Assembly: GCF_018599195.1 (NCBI RefSeq)
Contig: NZ_JAHFVK010000001.1
Coordinates: forward strand, 1,364,001 to 1,428,000
DNA length: 64,000 nucleotides
DNA from: Croceibacterium selenioxidans
GTDB taxonomy: Bacteria > Pseudomonadota > Alphaproteobacteria > Sphingomonadales > Sphingomonadaceae
Reading direction: 5' to 3'
Part shown: positions 53,934-62,507 of the stretch, one piece after another
How positions within the stretch are numbered: the stretch's first letter is position 1
Layout of the letters: each line of letters starts with the position of its first letter
Made by a program: the position numbers and the translations under genes
Notes under the pieces: model-generated
Seen by the model: the letters and a program-made list of their open reading frames with translations, nothing else
What the model was told of the DNA's origin: nothing
Databases searched by the model: none

Positions 53934-55175
53934 GTGAAAACACTAATCTTATCGAGCCTGGCCTATTCGTTGACGAATTTCCGCGGGGCTCTCCTCGCGG
54001 ACATGCGGCGCAATGGGCACAAGGTCATTGCCGTGGCGCCGGACGATAATCCGGAGGTCAGGGAAAAGCTTGCGGCGGACGGAATCGATTTCCGTGTCAT
54101 CCCAATGCAGCGAGCCGGGAAAAACCCATTCAGCGATCTTTGGCTGTTGTCGAACTATCTCTGGCTCATGATCCGCGAGAGGCCGGACCTGGTCCTTGCC
54201 TATACACAGAAACCGATAGTGTACGGGGGACTTGCCGCCCGTATCCTGTGCATCCCGCGGTTTTACGCGCTCATGTCGGGTCTTGGCCACGTCTTTGGCT
54301 CGTCGGGGCAGGTAGACACCGTCTTCAGGCTGATCGTCGCCAAACTCTATCGAGAAGCCGTCCGTTGGGCGCGCGCCATCTTCGTCTTCAATGCCAACGA
54401 TCGCGAAGACATGCTTCGCTTGGGGATAATTTCGCCCGAGCAGAACGTGATCCAGGTTCCGGGGTCAGGGGTGGACATCGATCATTTCGCGTTCGCCCCG
54501 CCCCCGCAATCGCAGATATCCTTTATTTTGATCGCCAGGCTCATGCGCGACAAAGGGATCTATGAGTTCGCGGAGGCCGCGCAGCGAGTGAGCGCCGATC
54601 ATCCGAAATGCAGCTTCAGCATTCTTGGCCACCTCGATTCCGAAAATCCCACGGGACTTACGGTGGCGGATTGCGAGAAATTGGCTCAACGGTATCCGGT
54701 TCGCTTCATTCCCGGCACCAACGATATCCGCCCCTACCTTTCAGGCGCGTCGGTTTTCGTACTTCCGTCCTACTATCGAGAGGGGCTGCCTCGCACCATT
54801 CTTGAGGCCATGGCCATGGGGCGCCCGGTCATCACGACCGACATGCCGGGATGCCGCGACCCCATCGTGCAGGGAGACAATGGTTTTCTCGTTCCGCCGC
54901 GTGATTCACAAGCACTTGCCGAAGCCATGGCCCGTTTCGTGAACCGGCCCGCACTGGTCGAGGAAATGGGCCGGCGCTCAAGGGAACTGGCCGAGGAGGT
55001 CTATGACGTCAGGAAGGTCAATCGCCTCCTGCTCAACGAAATGGATCTCGAGTCACCCTTTGGCTACGAGAATACGGCCAGGCTAGCCACCGCAAGACGA
55101 TCATCGCTTGGGGCGCCCGCGTTGGCCAAACCGCAATCCGGCAAACTCGACAGACCTGCCCGTGCAGCAAGCTGA
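53934..55175 (+). CDS. GT4 family glycosyltransferase (PglA-like)
   Basis: A 413-residue GT-B enzyme: KTLILSSLAYSLTNFRGALLADM start, GHVFGSSGQVDTVFRLIV, ILIARLMRDKGIYEFAEAA, and nucleotide-site REGLPRTILEAMAMGRPVITTDMPGC with E-x7-E. Resembles transferases that add GalNAc-type residues to a lipid-linked bacillosamine-like sugar, which would match the neighbouring amino-sugar genes. The GTG start before KTLIL is chosen over an ATG 41 codons earlier because family proteins begin with that text; no clear SD supports either. Confidence 0.87.
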   Translation: MKTLILSSLAYSLTNFRGALLADMRRNGHKVIAVAPDDNPEVREKLAADGIDFRVIPMQRAGKNPFSDLWLLSNYLWLMIRERPDLVLAYTQKPIVYGGLAARILCIPRFYALMSGLGHVFGSSGQVDTVFRLIVAKLYREAVRWARAIFVFNANDREDMLRLGIISPEQNVIQVPGSGVDIDHFAFAPPPQSQISFILIARLMRDKGIYEFAEAAQRVSADHPKCSFSILGHLDSENPTGLTVADCEKLAQRYPVRFIPGTNDIRPYLSGASVFVLPSYYREGLPRTILEAMAMGRPVITTDMPGCRDPIVQGDNGFLVPPRDSQALAEAMARFVNRPALVEEMGRRSRELAEEVYDVRKVNRLLLNEMDLESPFGYENTARLATARRSSLGAPALAKPQSGKLDRPARAAS

Positions 55176-55219
55176 CTGCGTACCCAGGCTTCCCGCGTTT
55201 CCGGCAAGGGTAGCCTGAC

Positions 55220-56125
55220 GTGCGTGCGGTAGTGGTGGGTGCCGTCGGCAGCACGGAGGTCCTGATCAACAGCCTGATCGCCAGTCCGGATTGGGACTTG
55301 GTGCTGGTGGTTACCGTTCCTACCGAATTGCACGGTCGGCATTCGGATATCGTTGACCTGGCCGAACTCACGAAGACAGCTGGAGCTGCGCTGCACTTCA
55401 CGGCCCGTACCAATGACGAACAGACTCTTGGCGCGGTGCGACGAGCAGCCGCCGACTACATCTTCGTGGTCGGCTGGTCACAGCTTTGCGGGCCAGAATT
55501 TCTCGCGCTGAATCCCGGTCGAGTTGTGGGTTACCATCCCGCCGCCCTTCCTCGGCTGCGAGGAAGGGCCGTGATACCGTGGACCATTCTGCTCGAAGAA
55601 AAGATCACTGCGGGGAGTCTCTTTTGGTTGGGCGAAGGGACCGATGACGGCGATCTGATTGCACAAGAATTCTTCCATGTTGCGCAGGACGAGACGGCAG
55701 CGAGCCTCTATGACCGTCACATGAGGGCGCTCGACACGATGCTGGCACGAGTGCTTCCGCAACTCGCCGATGGACTGCAGCCAAGGATTCCGCAGGACGA
55801 GCGCTACGCGACCTACGCAGCGAAGCGGACGCCCGCGGAGGGGCTCATTTCCTGGGCCTCCGGTGCCAGAGAGATCGATCGTCTGGTGCGGGCGGTGGGC
55901 CGCCCGTATCCGGGCGCTTTCAGTTACCTCGGAGACGAGAAGCTCACCCTTTGGAACACGGTCCCGGTTTCCGGCGACGGACGTCACCATGCCTTGCCAG
56001 GGCAGATCGTGCAGTGTGACGAGCGATCGTTTGTAATTCAAACCGGAGATGGATTACTCAAAGTCGATGATTGGGAACTTGAGGGTCCGTCACTGCTGCG
56101 CATCCATGCGATATTGGGACGCTGA
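55220..56125 (+). CDS. Formyltransferase family protein (sugar N-formyltransferase-like)
   Basis: A 301-residue protein of the methionyl-tRNA/sugar formyltransferase family. Seen: VGYHPAALPRLRGRAVIPW, matching the family N-x-H-x-S-L-L-P-x-x-R-G, with His kept but the catalytic Asn replaced by Gly; the third catalytic residue fits Asp in GTDDGDLIAQ. A C-terminal domain follows. Neighbours (dehydratase, aminotransferase, PIG-L deacetylase) suggest N-formylation of an amino sugar with N10-formyl-THF. GTG start. Whether the Gly variant is active needs a test. Confidence 0.8.
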   Translation: MRAVVVGAVGSTEVLINSLIASPDWDLVLVVTVPTELHGRHSDIVDLAELTKTAGAALHFTARTNDEQTLGAVRRAAADYIFVVGWSQLCGPEFLALNPGRVVGYHPAALPRLRGRAVIPWTILLEEKITAGSLFWLGEGTDDGDLIAQEFFHVAQDETAASLYDRHMRALDTMLARVLPQLADGLQPRIPQDERYATYAAKRTPAEGLISWASGAREIDRLVRAVGRPYPGAFSYLGDEKLTLWNTVPVSGDGRHHALPGQIVQCDERSFVIQTGDGLLKVDDWELEGPSLLRIHAILGR

Positions 56126-56128
56126 CCG

Positions 56129-56821
56129 ATGAGCGACCTGAAGCATTTCGGGCGCGTGCTGGTGATAGCGCCTCATCCCGACGATGAGATACTTGGTTGT
56201 GGCGGAACCATCGCCCGGCTCTCAGCCGAGGGGCAAGAGGTCCACGTTGCGGTCACGACCCAGGGCTACCCGCCCGCATTTTCGGAAGAGAGTGTCGCCC
56301 AGGTCAGGCGCGAGATGACGAGCGCTCATGAAATCGTGCGCGTCTCGCAAACCCACGTCCTCGACTTACCCGCCGCCGCGCTGGACCAGGTGCCCGCTTC
56401 CCAGCTCAACGCGAAGCTGGAACAACTTGTGAAAGATGTCGCTCCAGACACCCTCTTCCTTCCCTTCGTCGGAGACATCCACGGCGATCATCAGCTGATA
56501 TTTCTCGCTTCCATGGTTGCCGCCCGCCCGCGGCACGACAAGGCGCCATCCCGGATATTCTGTTACGAAACGCTATCCGAAACGAACTGGTACGCGGCGC
56601 CAGTCACACCTGCGTTCGTGCCTAACGTCTTTATCGATATCTCCGATACCTTGGAGACGAAGGTCAGGGCGTTCGCAGCCTTCGCCAGCCAGGTTCGCCC
56701 GTTCCCGGACGAACGCTCAATCGAAGCCATAGAATCCCTTGCGCGCATTCGTGGAGCCGCGGTTCATCTTCGCGCAGCCGAAGCCTTCGTTCTCGTAAGA
56801 GAAATAGCCCGGAAGACCTGA
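56129..56821 (+). CDS. PIG-L family deacetylase
   Basis: A 230-residue zinc-dependent N-deacetylase of the LmbE/PIG-L family. Seen: VIAPHPDDEILGCGGTI with the zinc ligands His/Asp/Asp, and the distal zinc-binding histidine in GDIHGDHQL. Three bases downstream of the formyltransferase, so deacetylation followed by formylation of the same amine is a plausible sequence. Sugar substrate unknown; could also act on a lipid-linked sugar. Confidence 0.92.
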   Translation: MSDLKHFGRVLVIAPHPDDEILGCGGTIARLSAEGQEVHVAVTTQGYPPAFSEESVAQVRREMTSAHEIVRVSQTHVLDLPAAALDQVPASQLNAKLEQLVKDVAPDTLFLPFVGDIHGDHQLIFLASMVAARPRHDKAPSRIFCYETLSETNWYAAPVTPAFVPNVFIDISDTLETKVRAFAAFASQVRPFPDERSIEAIESLARIRGAAVHLRAAEAFVLVREIARKT

Positions 56822-57151
56822 CCGGCTTTCGCGACTCGGCACAGCCCGAGAGTAGTGTCGCTATCGCGTCGGCGCTCGCCGAAACCAGCCCAGCTTTCAC
56901 CAATATAATATCTTGAAAAGAGTAATTAATTCGGAATTTCAGTCGAAACCATCAAATCCAAGCAGTTGATAATTCGTCCGCTTGACCAAAATGAACCACG
57001 GCTCGTCTCCTTTCGGCTTGACCGTGTTGTGCGCTCCCCACCTGATTTGGCAATAAGCATGCGACGGGTCGTCGTTGCAGTAAGTTTATTGCAACGCTCC
57101 CTCAGCACATTTTATCTTATCCATTGGTTTTGTTGGGGGATTTGTTCGCGT
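56822..57151 (+). promoter_or_regulatory. 330-bp gap and upstream region of first tandem lyase
   Basis: No gene. AT-rich at 56900-56940. A block at about 56985-57033 containing ACCACGG.TCGTCT.CTTT and GTTGTGC is repeated before the second lyase (59286-59334). A second shared string, CCATTGG.TTTGTTGGG, lies just before both starts. A promoter and leader copied with the gene is the direct reading. Confidence 0.65.
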
Positions 57152-59035
57152 ATGCACAGGTACGGCGGGGGGCTCTTGGCGTCTGCGAGCCTTATTCTTC
57201 TGACCCTATCGGCTTGCGAGGGAGGGTCGGGCGGAACACCAGCGCCCACTCCTACTCCGGCCCCCACTTCCGCTCCGTCACCCACTCCAAGTCCGAGCCC
57301 GACCCCTGCGCCCTCGCCTACTCCCACGGCAACGCCGTCGCCCACACCAGCCCCCTCCCCAACCCCGACCTCCACGCCAACGCCGACGCCGAGCGCAGGA
57401 AACGTGGGCGCGTTCACAGATCCGGATGACGGGGCGATCCCCGATCGCTCGAAGCACCCGATCGCTTTCCCAACGGCGATTGGGTTCGGTCGTGTCACCA
57501 GCGTGCGTGCCAGCAACGCCGTGGTCTACAAGATCAACTCCCTCGAGGATTCTGCCGTCCCTGGCGACGGCAAGATAACCTATCGCGAGTGTGCGCTCGC
57601 TTTGGCTGTTACATCACCTTACTCGATACCCGCGGGCCGCCCCCGTTACTGTGTTTTCGACGTATCGGGAGCGATCATTCTCCAGTCGCCGGCCCAGATC
57701 ACCACACCCAAGATCTACATCGCGGGCCAGACTTCGCCGGGTGGGATCGAGTTTCGACTCGGGGCGAACTACGATCCGGTCGATTCCCTCATCGATACTA
57801 GGCGCGGCGGTGACAACATGATCCTGAGGCACGTCAGGACCCGTCTGGGCGAACACCCGAACCGAACCTCGGACAATGGCGATCCCATCCGGCTAAATGC
57901 GACGAGCAATCAAATACTCGACCATGTCTCGACCATGTATGGAACTGACGAGAGCCTTGAGGCCGATTGCTTCAATTGCACAATTCAATGGTCCATTATC
58001 GGTCCGAATATCTGCCGCAACTCAGGGCATACGGCCGCGCTCCATTGCAAGACATTCTTTCTGAAGCCTGCGGGCAACGTAACGATCGCTTACAATCTTA
58101 GCCAGCATGGTGAACAGCGCGGCATCAACATTGCCCCCGGGACCTATCCCCAAGGCGCCGGCAGCTACGCTCAGGCAGACATCTTCAACAACGTGCTCTA
58201 TCACTTTGTGGCCGAGGGGGGTTTGCTGTCGAACCAGTTTGGTAGCCCCTATGCCAACTATATAGGCAACGTTTATTTGCGCGGCCCAAGATACAACGCT
58301 TCAGACGGAAACTACCTGGCCGCTTTCTACACCGACGGCGCGCAATATGACTTTGGCTACAGTGTCTACATGAAGGACAATGTCACGCCTCGTACGCGGG
58401 TCGCGGGCCAGTTTGGCCAAACTGTCACTGATCCATTCCAAAACGGAGCCGGCTTCCACTCCACTGCGAATCCAGCTGAAGTTTGCGGGGTAACTGCGAC
58501 GGGGACGAAGAACTGCGCGCTCAGCGGCTTGAGCGTCGTGCAAAACATCGCCTACACCACGGCGCCGAACGTCAATGGCCTGCAATATGAGTCCTGGATG
58601 ATCGGGACGCCGATGCAGGCCATGCGGGATGTGCTGGCTTACGCCGGAGCGGAGCGGTGCCGCGATGGATCATGCCGGGACAATGTCGACAGCCTCTACC
58701 TCAACGACGTTCGCACGTGCGACGCCAGCCCATACCTGATGCAAACCGACTGGACCTCGACAGTCGCGGCTTCCGGCGGTTGGGCCAACCTCATTTCCAC
58801 CGGAGGAGCCAAGCCCGATCGCGACAACGACGGCATGCCAGACGAGTGGGAGCAGAAATACAACAACACGAATCCGGACATCTGGGACGCCAACGCCGAC
58901 CTTGACGGAGATGGCTATCCGAATATCGAGGAATACCTCAACTTCCTCGCTCAGGACGACTTGCGATATCGCGGCATCTACGGCTCCGGCACGGGTGCGC
59001 TCCCCGCGTATAATTGCGGTCGCCCGATGTTCTGA
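57152..59035 (+). CDS. Pectate-lyase-like beta-helix lipoprotein, tandem copy 1
   Basis: A 627-residue predicted lipoprotein: lipobox LSAC (Cys22), a long Pro/Thr/Ser tether at about 29-83 built of TPTP/SPTP units, then a beta-helix lyase domain with FPTAIGFGRVTSVRASNAVV, FDVSGAIIL, YIAGQTSPGGIEF, ILRHVRTRLGEHP and ILDHVSTMYGTDESL. C-terminal Asp-rich Ca2+ repeats: DRDNDGMPDEWE, DLDGDGYPNIEEY. It probably depolymerises an acidic polysaccharide at the cell surface. Start chosen because the next paralogue has the same upstream text. Substrate unproved; may be the locus EPS. Confidence 0.85.
   Translation: MHRYGGGLLASASLILLTLSACEGGSGGTPAPTPTPAPTSAPSPTPSPSPTPAPSPTPTATPSPTPAPSPTPTSTPTPTPSAGNVGAFTDPDDGAIPDRSKHPIAFPTAIGFGRVTSVRASNAVVYKINSLEDSAVPGDGKITYRECALALAVTSPYSIPAGRPRYCVFDVSGAIILQSPAQITTPKIYIAGQTSPGGIEFRLGANYDPVDSLIDTRRGGDNMILRHVRTRLGEHPNRTSDNGDPIRLNATSNQILDHVSTMYGTDESLEADCFNCTIQWSIIGPNICRNSGHTAALHCKTFFLKPAGNVTIAYNLSQHGEQRGINIAPGTYPQGAGSYAQADIFNNVLYHFVAEGGLLSNQFGSPYANYIGNVYLRGPRYNASDGNYLAAFYTDGAQYDFGYSVYMKDNVTPRTRVAGQFGQTVTDPFQNGAGFHSTANPAEVCGVTATGTKNCALSGLSVVQNIAYTTAPNVNGLQYESWMIGTPMQAMRDVLAYAGAERCRDGSCRDNVDSLYLNDVRTCDASPYLMQTDWTSTVAASGGWANLISTGGAKPDRDNDGMPDEWEQKYNNTNPDIWDANADLDGDGYPNIEEYLNFLAQDDLRYRGIYGSGTGALPAYNCGRPMF
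57237..57400 (+). repeat. Pro/Thr-rich low-complexity coding tract
   Basis: About 160 bp of cc-and-ac-rich 12-24 bp near-repeats encoding the TPTP/SPTP tether of lyase copy 1. The tandem paralogue has a short Ala/Thr linker instead, so the tract expanded or contracted after duplication. Confidence 0.75.
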
Positions 59036-59448
59036 GCTGTTGCGCCAGCGCAGCGTGTCGCTCGCCTGTCATAGCCCGTGCATTGGGGCGAAACTGGCGA
59101 GTCCAAGCCGCCTTCCTAACCTATCGGGCTCGTTCGATAGCGCTTCCGCACATCTTCTGTGCAATTGTGGCGAAATCTGGAAAAAATAAAATAAAACAGA
59201 TAGATTGTATGTTGTTTACGGTCCCGACTGGTCGCCGACTACCAAATCAGACCGGAATTTCGCGCCTCACAAATCCTCATTCCAGCCAAATTAGACCACG
59301 GTTCGTCTACTTTTCGCTGAAACATGTTGTGCTGATAGCGCCCGCTTTGGCAAGAAAAGAACGGGTAGAGTGATCGCTGCGATAGATAAGTGCGGCGAGT
59401 CCCAATTCACATTGTCTGTCCATTGGCTTTGTTGGGATTTATTCAATC
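59036..59448 (+). promoter_or_regulatory. 413-bp gap with duplicated promoter of second lyase
   Basis: No gene. The 3' part (about 59286-59448) parallels the region before the first lyase: ACCACGGTTCGTCT, TTTTCG, ATGTTGTGC and CCATTGGCTTTGTTGGG. The 5' part (59036-59280) is unmatched and includes an AT-rich stretch near 59180-59215. Regulation of both lyases by the same factor is inferred. Confidence 0.65.
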
Positions 59449-61257
59449 ATGGGCCGCATCCAAATTCGGCTACTCGCTTCCGCGAGCGCACTTCTGTCAC
59501 TTTCTGCCTGCGACGGGAGCGGCTCAGGAAGTGCGGTGATGAGCAAGACATCGCAGGCTGCATCGGCAACGCCGGCAGCTGTCGTCACCACCGCCGCGGC
59601 GGCACCTACGCCAACGACCGGGAAAGTGAGCGCGTTCACAAATCCCGATGACGGAGCGATCCCCGATCGGGCCAAGCACCCGATCGCCTTTCCTACCGCC
59701 ATTGGTTTTGGCCGCTCCACCAGTGTTAGAGCCAGCAACGCCGTGGTCTACAAGATAAACTCGCTGGAAGACACAGCCGGCCCCGCCGACGGCAAGATAA
59801 CCTATCGGGAATGCGCCTTGGCCCTGGCGGTCACGACGCCTTACGCGATACCGGCTGGCCGACCCCGTTACTGCGTGTTCGACGTCTCCGGTGCGATCAT
59901 TCTCCAGAAACAAGCCCAGATCACAGTACCTAAGATCTACATCGCAGGTCAGACCTCACCGGGAGGGATCGAGTTCAGGCTCGGCGCGAACTACTCTCCC
60001 GTCGACTCCTTGATCGACACCAGGCGCGGCGGTGACAACATGATCCTGCGGCACGTCAGGACCAGACTGGGCGAGCACCCGACCCGCAAGTCCGACAATG
60101 GCGATTCCATCCGCCTCAACGCCACGAATTACCAGATTCTGGACCACGTCTCGACCATGTTCGGGACGGACGAAAGCCTCGAGGCTGATTGCTTCAACTG
60201 TACTGTGCAATGGTCGATCATCGGTCCGAACATCTGCCGCAATTCAGGACATTCATCAGCACTCCATTGCAAGACGTTCTTCCTCAAGCCGGCCGGCAAT
60301 GTCACTCTGGCCTATAACCTCAGCCAACATGGCGAGCAGAGAGGCATTAATATCGCTCCTGGAACGTACCCCGAAAAAGTAGGTGGGTTCGCCCAGGCCG
60401 ATATCTTCAACAACGTCTTGTACGACTTCATCGCGGAAGGGGGACTCGTATCGAACCAATTCGGCAGCCCCTTCGTAAACTATATCGGCAACGTCTACTT
60501 CCGCGGTCCGCGCTATAATGCATCGGACGGAAACTACCTCGCGGCCCTCTATACGGCCGCAGCGCGCAACAAGTACGGTTTCAATATCTACATGAAGGAT
60601 AATGTGACGCCGCGCACGCGGGTGGCAGGCCAGTTCGGCCAGACCGTTACCGACCCTCACCGGAACGCCGCAGGTTTCCATTCGACGGCCACCCCCGCAT
60701 CAGCCTGCGGTTTGACCGCAGCGGGACTGCAGAACTGCTCCATTAGCGGAATGAACGTGGTTCAAAGCACAGCGGCCGCCACCGCGCCGGGCGTTGGCGC
60801 TTTGCAATCGGAATCATGGATGATCGGGACGCCGATGCAGGCCATGCTCGACGTCATGGCCTTTGCCGGTGCCGAGCGGTGTCGCGACGGATCGTGCCGG
60901 GACAACGTCGACGCTTACTACATCGACGACCTTCGAACCTGCGACAAGAGCCCTTACTTGTTCCAGAGCAACTGGACGTCGACCGTCGCCACCTCGGGCG
61001 GATATGCAATGCTGACTTCCACCGGAGCGGCAAAGCCAGATCGCGACAACGACGGCATGCCTGACGAGTGGGAGCAGAAGTACAGGAACACCAACCCCAA
61101 CGTCTGGGACGCCAATGCGGACCCCGACGGCGATGGCTATCCGAACATCGAGGAATATCTCAACTTCCTCGCCCAGGACGACCTTCGCTATTACGGGATC
61201 TATGGTTCCGGAAAGGGAGCGGTTCCGGCCTACAACTGCGGCCGTCCGATGTTCTGA
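59449..61257 (+). CDS. Pectate-lyase-like beta-helix lipoprotein, tandem copy 2
   Basis: A 602-residue paralogue of the preceding gene, nearly identical over the catalytic domain and the C-terminal Ca2+-binding tail. Lipobox LSAC... reads SLSAC (Cys21), with Asp next to the cysteine, whereas copy 1 has Glu; the +2 residue can affect membrane sorting in enterobacteria. The tether is short and Ala/Thr-rich (VVTTAAAAPTPTT). Differences such as the YSP/YDP loop hint at mild divergence in substrate or stability. Ends in the same NCGRPMF. Confidence 0.85.
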   Translation: MGRIQIRLLASASALLSLSACDGSGSGSAVMSKTSQAASATPAAVVTTAAAAPTPTTGKVSAFTNPDDGAIPDRAKHPIAFPTAIGFGRSTSVRASNAVVYKINSLEDTAGPADGKITYRECALALAVTTPYAIPAGRPRYCVFDVSGAIILQKQAQITVPKIYIAGQTSPGGIEFRLGANYSPVDSLIDTRRGGDNMILRHVRTRLGEHPTRKSDNGDSIRLNATNYQILDHVSTMFGTDESLEADCFNCTVQWSIIGPNICRNSGHSSALHCKTFFLKPAGNVTLAYNLSQHGEQRGINIAPGTYPEKVGGFAQADIFNNVLYDFIAEGGLVSNQFGSPFVNYIGNVYFRGPRYNASDGNYLAALYTAAARNKYGFNIYMKDNVTPRTRVAGQFGQTVTDPHRNAAGFHSTATPASACGLTAAGLQNCSISGMNVVQSTAAATAPGVGALQSESWMIGTPMQAMLDVMAFAGAERCRDGSCRDNVDAYYIDDLRTCDKSPYLFQSNWTSTVATSGGYAMLTSTGAAKPDRDNDGMPDEWEQKYRNTNPNVWDANADPDGDGYPNIEEYLNFLAQDDLRYYGIYGSGKGAVPAYNCGRPMF

Positions 61258-61877
61258 CGCGCCAGCGGTGCGTCAGGTCGACACTTTAAGGGTGACGGGG
61301 TGACACTGTGGCGCGGCGTTTGCGCCATAGTGCCAACTTGCGGTTTTTCCGCGGAAAACCGCCAAATTTTGCGTCAACTTACAGCGAAGGGTGTCACCTT
61401 CCGCGTCCAAGCCGCCCCCGCAAGTTTACACTTTGCGTCAGTTCGCGAAGGAGGAGAAACCCACAAAATCAAAGAGCCGTCGCCACAATGAAGCAGGCGC
61501 GGGCTTGTAGGAAAGTGTTTTCGCTCCCCCCAACCCGATGCGGCCACACGCAAACCACTCGCCGGCGAGTGGCTAGTCCACCATATCGGCAACGAGGCGT
61601 CGCAACTCCTCGACCGGAATGTTTGAGATGGGCCGGTTACGGGCATGGGCCCTCGGGCGGTATGCCCCGACTAGGGCCGGGGCGGTTCTGGCGCTTCTGA
61701 GCGCGCCGATAGTCTGATTTGTCATTATATCCTGGTGGGCGGCCTGATGCCGCCAATTCTTATGTCTATCGATGGACCCCTAGCTGAATCGAAGGTCGGC
61801 AGAGTGCCTGCGCGTTGATCGATTTGGGGGTGAGGACGAATCCGAAATGAGTACGGAGCTTTGCGTCCGAAGCGAAT
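61258..61877. other. Gene-poor gap with hairpins after the lyases
   Basis: About 620 bp with no convincing gene. It holds two strong hairpins (61304-61332 and 61340-61362), GTGACA/TGTCAC strings in both orientations (61291, 61299, 61391) and a repeated TTTGCGTCA.(0-3)..GCGAAGG (61370s and 61430s). The first hairpins could end lyase transcription although no T-run follows. The rest is unexplained. Confidence 0.5.
61304..61332. repeat. 11-bp inverted repeat hairpin (10 of 11 paired)
   Basis: CACTGTGGCGC and GCGCCATAGTG are inverted with one mismatch and a 7-base loop. A second, GC-rich GCGGTTTT-based hairpin follows eight bases later (61340-61362). Possible terminator or protein site for the end of the lyase pair; no U-tract seen. 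Confidence 0.55.
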
Positions 61878-62096
61878 GTGGGGAGCGAACGCGGGCTTTT
61901 CAAGGCACCCCAACTTGGCCCCGTCATCCTTGTCACTGGGCCGACAATTCAACGGCCGCCAGCCCTGTTGATGGACGTTAAATTTGGCTCCGTTCGGGCC
62001 GCCCGTCAGTTGCTGAGATGCCGCTTCGCGGCATCGGCCCACAAGGCCACTCACGTACGCAAGACCCAAGACGAAGGAAGGAAACCAGGTAAGTAG
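61878..62096 (+). CDS. Possible DUF982-like small protein (72 aa)
   Basis: A 72-codon GTG-started frame. The central text GPVILVTGPTIQRPPALLMDVKFGSVRAARQLL, read in parts, loosely fits DUF982-type proteins (P-V near the start, then a S-V-x-A-x-x-L-L helix), but the tail KATHVRKTQDEGRKPGK is not typical. It precedes the next small gene by 10 bp. I give it low confidence; it may be a shadow or a frameshifted remnant. Confidence 0.3.
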   Translation: MGSERGLFKAPQLGPVILVTGPTIQRPPALLMDVKFGSVRAARQLLRCRFAASAHKATHVRKTQDEGRKPGK

Positions 62097-62106
62097 GAGA
62101 GGTGCG

Positions 62107-62316
62107 ATGAGCGAAGAGGACATTCGCTATTACGAGAAACGCCTGGCCGAAGAACGCGCGCGGGCAGAGGCAGAAGACGATGAACATCTGCGTGCCGTCC
62201 ACGCCCGTTTCGTGCAGGAAATCGAAGGAAAGATCCTCCGCATCAAACAGGATGCGCAGTTCAAAGACGATCTCCCCCGGACCCAGGCACCGTCAGACCT
62301 GCACGTCGCCACCTAG
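62107..62316 (+). CDS. Small charged coiled-coil hypothetical protein (69 aa)
   Basis: A 69-residue acidic/basic helical protein (SEEDIRYYEKRLAEERARAEAEDDEHLRAVHARFVQEIEGKI, in parts), with no signal peptide or membrane segment. GGAGAGG lies six bases before the ATG. The charge pattern suggests one long helix, perhaps dimeric. I do not recognise a function. Confidence 0.65.
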   Translation: MSEEDIRYYEKRLAEERARAEAEDDEHLRAVHARFVQEIEGKILRIKQDAQFKDDLPRTQAPSDLHVAT

Positions 62317-62423
62317 AGAGCGGGAGGGGGGAATGCCCGTTTTCTACACCCGCCTGAGCGGACACTGGCTCAATCGCAACCGCCTCCCGGCGCCATAACC
62401 CCCAACCCGCTGGAACGCTGTTG

Positions 62424-62448
62424 CCCTTCTCCCATTTGGGGAGAGGGA
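62424..62448. repeat. CCCTTCTCCC / GGGGAGAGGG hairpin
   Basis: An inverted repeat with an ATTT loop downstream of the small coiled-coil gene. This CCTCTCCC...GGGAGAGG type is a common intergenic element in proteobacteria and may be a dispersed repeat or stem-loop. No T-run. Confidence 0.5.
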
Positions 62449-62507
62449 AGAGAGGAGTTATGCAGATGTCTGAAAACCTTACCCTTGCGGCTGTCCGGGT
62501 CTGAGCG

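Noticed and set aside
57237-57400. CRISPR-like repeat tract
   Set aside because: Repeats are in-frame TPTP/SPTP codons of a tether, without constant spacers or cas genes.
25127-61257. Horizontally moved island with integrase or direct repeats
   Set aside because: No integrase, tRNA-flanking repeat or IS was found; a long EPS locus is common on sphingomonad chromosomes.
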